This document shows positions 62,772 through 64,000 of a DNA stretch of 64,000 nucleotides, piece by piece. The stretch is from Heliocidaris tuberculata (lineage: Eukaryota > Echinodermata > Echinoidea > Camarodonta > Echinometridae): assembly GCA_025618425.1 (NCBI GenBank), contig CM046846.1, positions 31,861,409 through 31,925,408 on the forward strand, given 5' to 3'. Each line of letters begins with the position of its first letter. Within the stretch, counting starts at the first letter, position 1. Position numbers and translations under genes: made by a program. Under the pieces are notes generated by a model. That model was not told the origin of the DNA. It searched no databases and saw nothing but the letters and a program-made list of their open reading frames with translations.

Positions 62772-63273
62772 GACCCCGTTCTCACTCACTTTGAAAGTGG
62801 ACTTTTGGAGCGGTCTATCTAAGACCCGTTCCTCAGGAACGGTTCTTAGGTGAGTGTGAACGGTCAAAGTGGTCCAGGAAGTGGTCTTCTGGACCGCTCC
62901 AGAAGACCACCTCGGGGAGGTGGTCTTGAGGAAGGGGTCTTATTAAGAGCGGTATGGACCGCTCTAAACGTGCAATGTGAACGAAAGCGTACTTCAACCG
63001 GAAGTGAGCTAGTGACGTTCCGCGCGGAAAAAAAAGCAAAAGCAATCGATCGGGCAGCCGGCAGGCACGCTGCGGTACATCAGTTTGTATTCCGCGCGAA
63101 AAATTTGACCCGCTGACCTGAGCTGCCATAGCAACAAGGCCACTTTGAATCGTGGAGCGGTTTGAGCGAGAAAAACTGCTCGGAGTGTGAACGCTAGCAA
63201 ACCGTTCCTCAAGACCCGTTCCTCTGGAGCGGTCTAACTAAGACCACTTTCAAAAGTGAGTGAGAACGGGGTC
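62772..63273. mobile_element. 502 bp PIF/Harbinger-like MITE
   Basis: Ends GACCCCGTTCTCACTCACTT and its inverse, with TTA on both sides (62769-62771, 63274-63276). A TTA target is characteristic of PIF/Harbinger. The subterminal regions repeat GACCGCTCC/GGAGCGGTC and GACCCGTTCCTC many times in both orientations. A perfect 13 bp stem with a 4 base loop lies at 62881-62910 (GTGGTCTTCTGGA). GC-rich compared with its surroundings. No transposase. Confidence 0.75.
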
Positions 63274-64000
63274 TTAGATCCATTTTGCTATCCTCTATAC
63301 ATGTATACTCTGTTTCCACTTCTTTCATTATGTTCTGCAATCTCCTTCACAGAAGATAGCTCAATCTATTCGTTGTCTCTTTCTTTTCTGTATCACCAAA
63401 CTTTGTTGACTGTTTAGTGACCCATATGCTAATTAATATTTACAGAGTGCAGAGGACACTGTGCTAGGACAACTGATGAGAAGGGGGTTCTTTTAGAAAG
63501 ATAACACAATCCTGTCTGTATATTATTCTGCTATGTGCAATTCAATGATACCATAGATTGGAGGTAGTCTCACAACTATAAACAAAATTTCTACTTCAAA
63601 AACAAGGGCTTCATACAGTATACCAGTAAGTTAATTAGCCACAGAAAGCACAATTGTCAAAAGCAATATCTAATGAAAACCCTCCCAAAAGCACAACTTT
63701 TTTTGTATAATTTAGAATTGTTGTGAATGTATATTTAAAATTGTTGCTGATCTACATCTTACAATTTAAATGGAGTCTGTATTAACAAGACTACGTGTAT
63801 ATGCTTTCTTTGCATAAAGATTAACACTTCCTTGCTGAGGGTAGATGGCAAACAACATAACAGCCAAAGTCTCATTAGCATCACAAAGAATCATGTTTCC
63901 ATGAAAGATTTGGAAGAAGGAAGATCACCAGCGAGGATCCCCAATAAAACCACAGGAGTAAACCTGTGCATACATGCAAGATCCTGCTCTGTCTATGCAG

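Larger units (their letters stand above)
18452..64000 (-). other. Long intron upstream of the 315 bp FAT exon (at least 45.5 kb, partial)
   Basis: No exon ending in a cadherin 'F-I---TG' block at a phase-1 donor was found, so the preceding exon probably lies beyond 64000. The interval is filled by the elements listed separately. Stretches where I see only AT-rich unique-looking DNA are 20000-21000, 21660-22980, 23540-24520, 24720-26200, 27880-29500, 37600-39170, 41300-43450, 43850-46800, 49500-49730, 50860-52500, 52820-56320, 57230-58440, 58500-61800 and 63290-64000. If this is a single intron, everything here is transcribed on the minus strand with the gene. Confidence 0.5.

Overview
The window looks like nuclear DNA of a marine deuterostome, most probably an echinoderm such as a sea urchin. 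This rests on AT-rich, intron-dominated DNA, very many short inverted-repeat transposons, a CR1/L2-type LINE with a matching tRNA-derived SINE, and a DIRS-type tyrosine-recombinase retrotransposon. The species is inferred, not proven.

Host gene. I find two coding exons, both on the minus strand and both bounded by phase-1 splice sites: 18137-18451 (315 bp) and 5113-5184 (72 bp). They splice in frame and encode consecutive cadherin-repeat sequence most like a FAT1/FAT3-type giant protocadherin. The window therefore appears to be the 3' part of a very long upstream intron (at least 45.5 kb, 18452-64000), one 13 kb intron (5185-18136) and the start of a downstream intron (1-5112). I found no other convincing exon and no functional RNA gene.

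Mobile DNA. The main element is a structurally complete, apparently young DIRS-like retrotransposon at 29513-35535 on the minus strand. It has intact Gag-like, RT/RNase H and tyrosine-recombinase frames, two 175 bp inverted terminal repeats that are identical by eye, and an internal complementary region that joins copies of both outer ends over a shared GATT/AATC. Other elements are a 5'-truncated LINE nested in a 146 bp MITE (12410-13555); a SINE whose 3' tail matches that LINE (39298-39612); four copies of the 146 bp MITE and two of a related one; six copies of an ~80 bp near-perfect hairpin; a 2.2 kb hAT-like element (46825-49046); a 400 bp fold-back with 189 bp arms (49091-49490); a 502 bp PIF/Harbinger-like MITE (62772-63273); a 172 bp Tc1/mariner-like MITE (50680-50851); a 396 bp MITE (26930-27325); a 1.14 kb element carrying five copies of a 16-mer (18650-19787); and two 633 bp copies of an unknown repeat differing at about five bases.

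Small-scale rearrangement is also common: several local tandem duplications, and a ~0.45 kb segmental duplication near 40-41 kb in which one copy carries a MITE and the other preserves the empty site. The rest of the intronic DNA is unremarkable AT-rich sequence with microsatellites.
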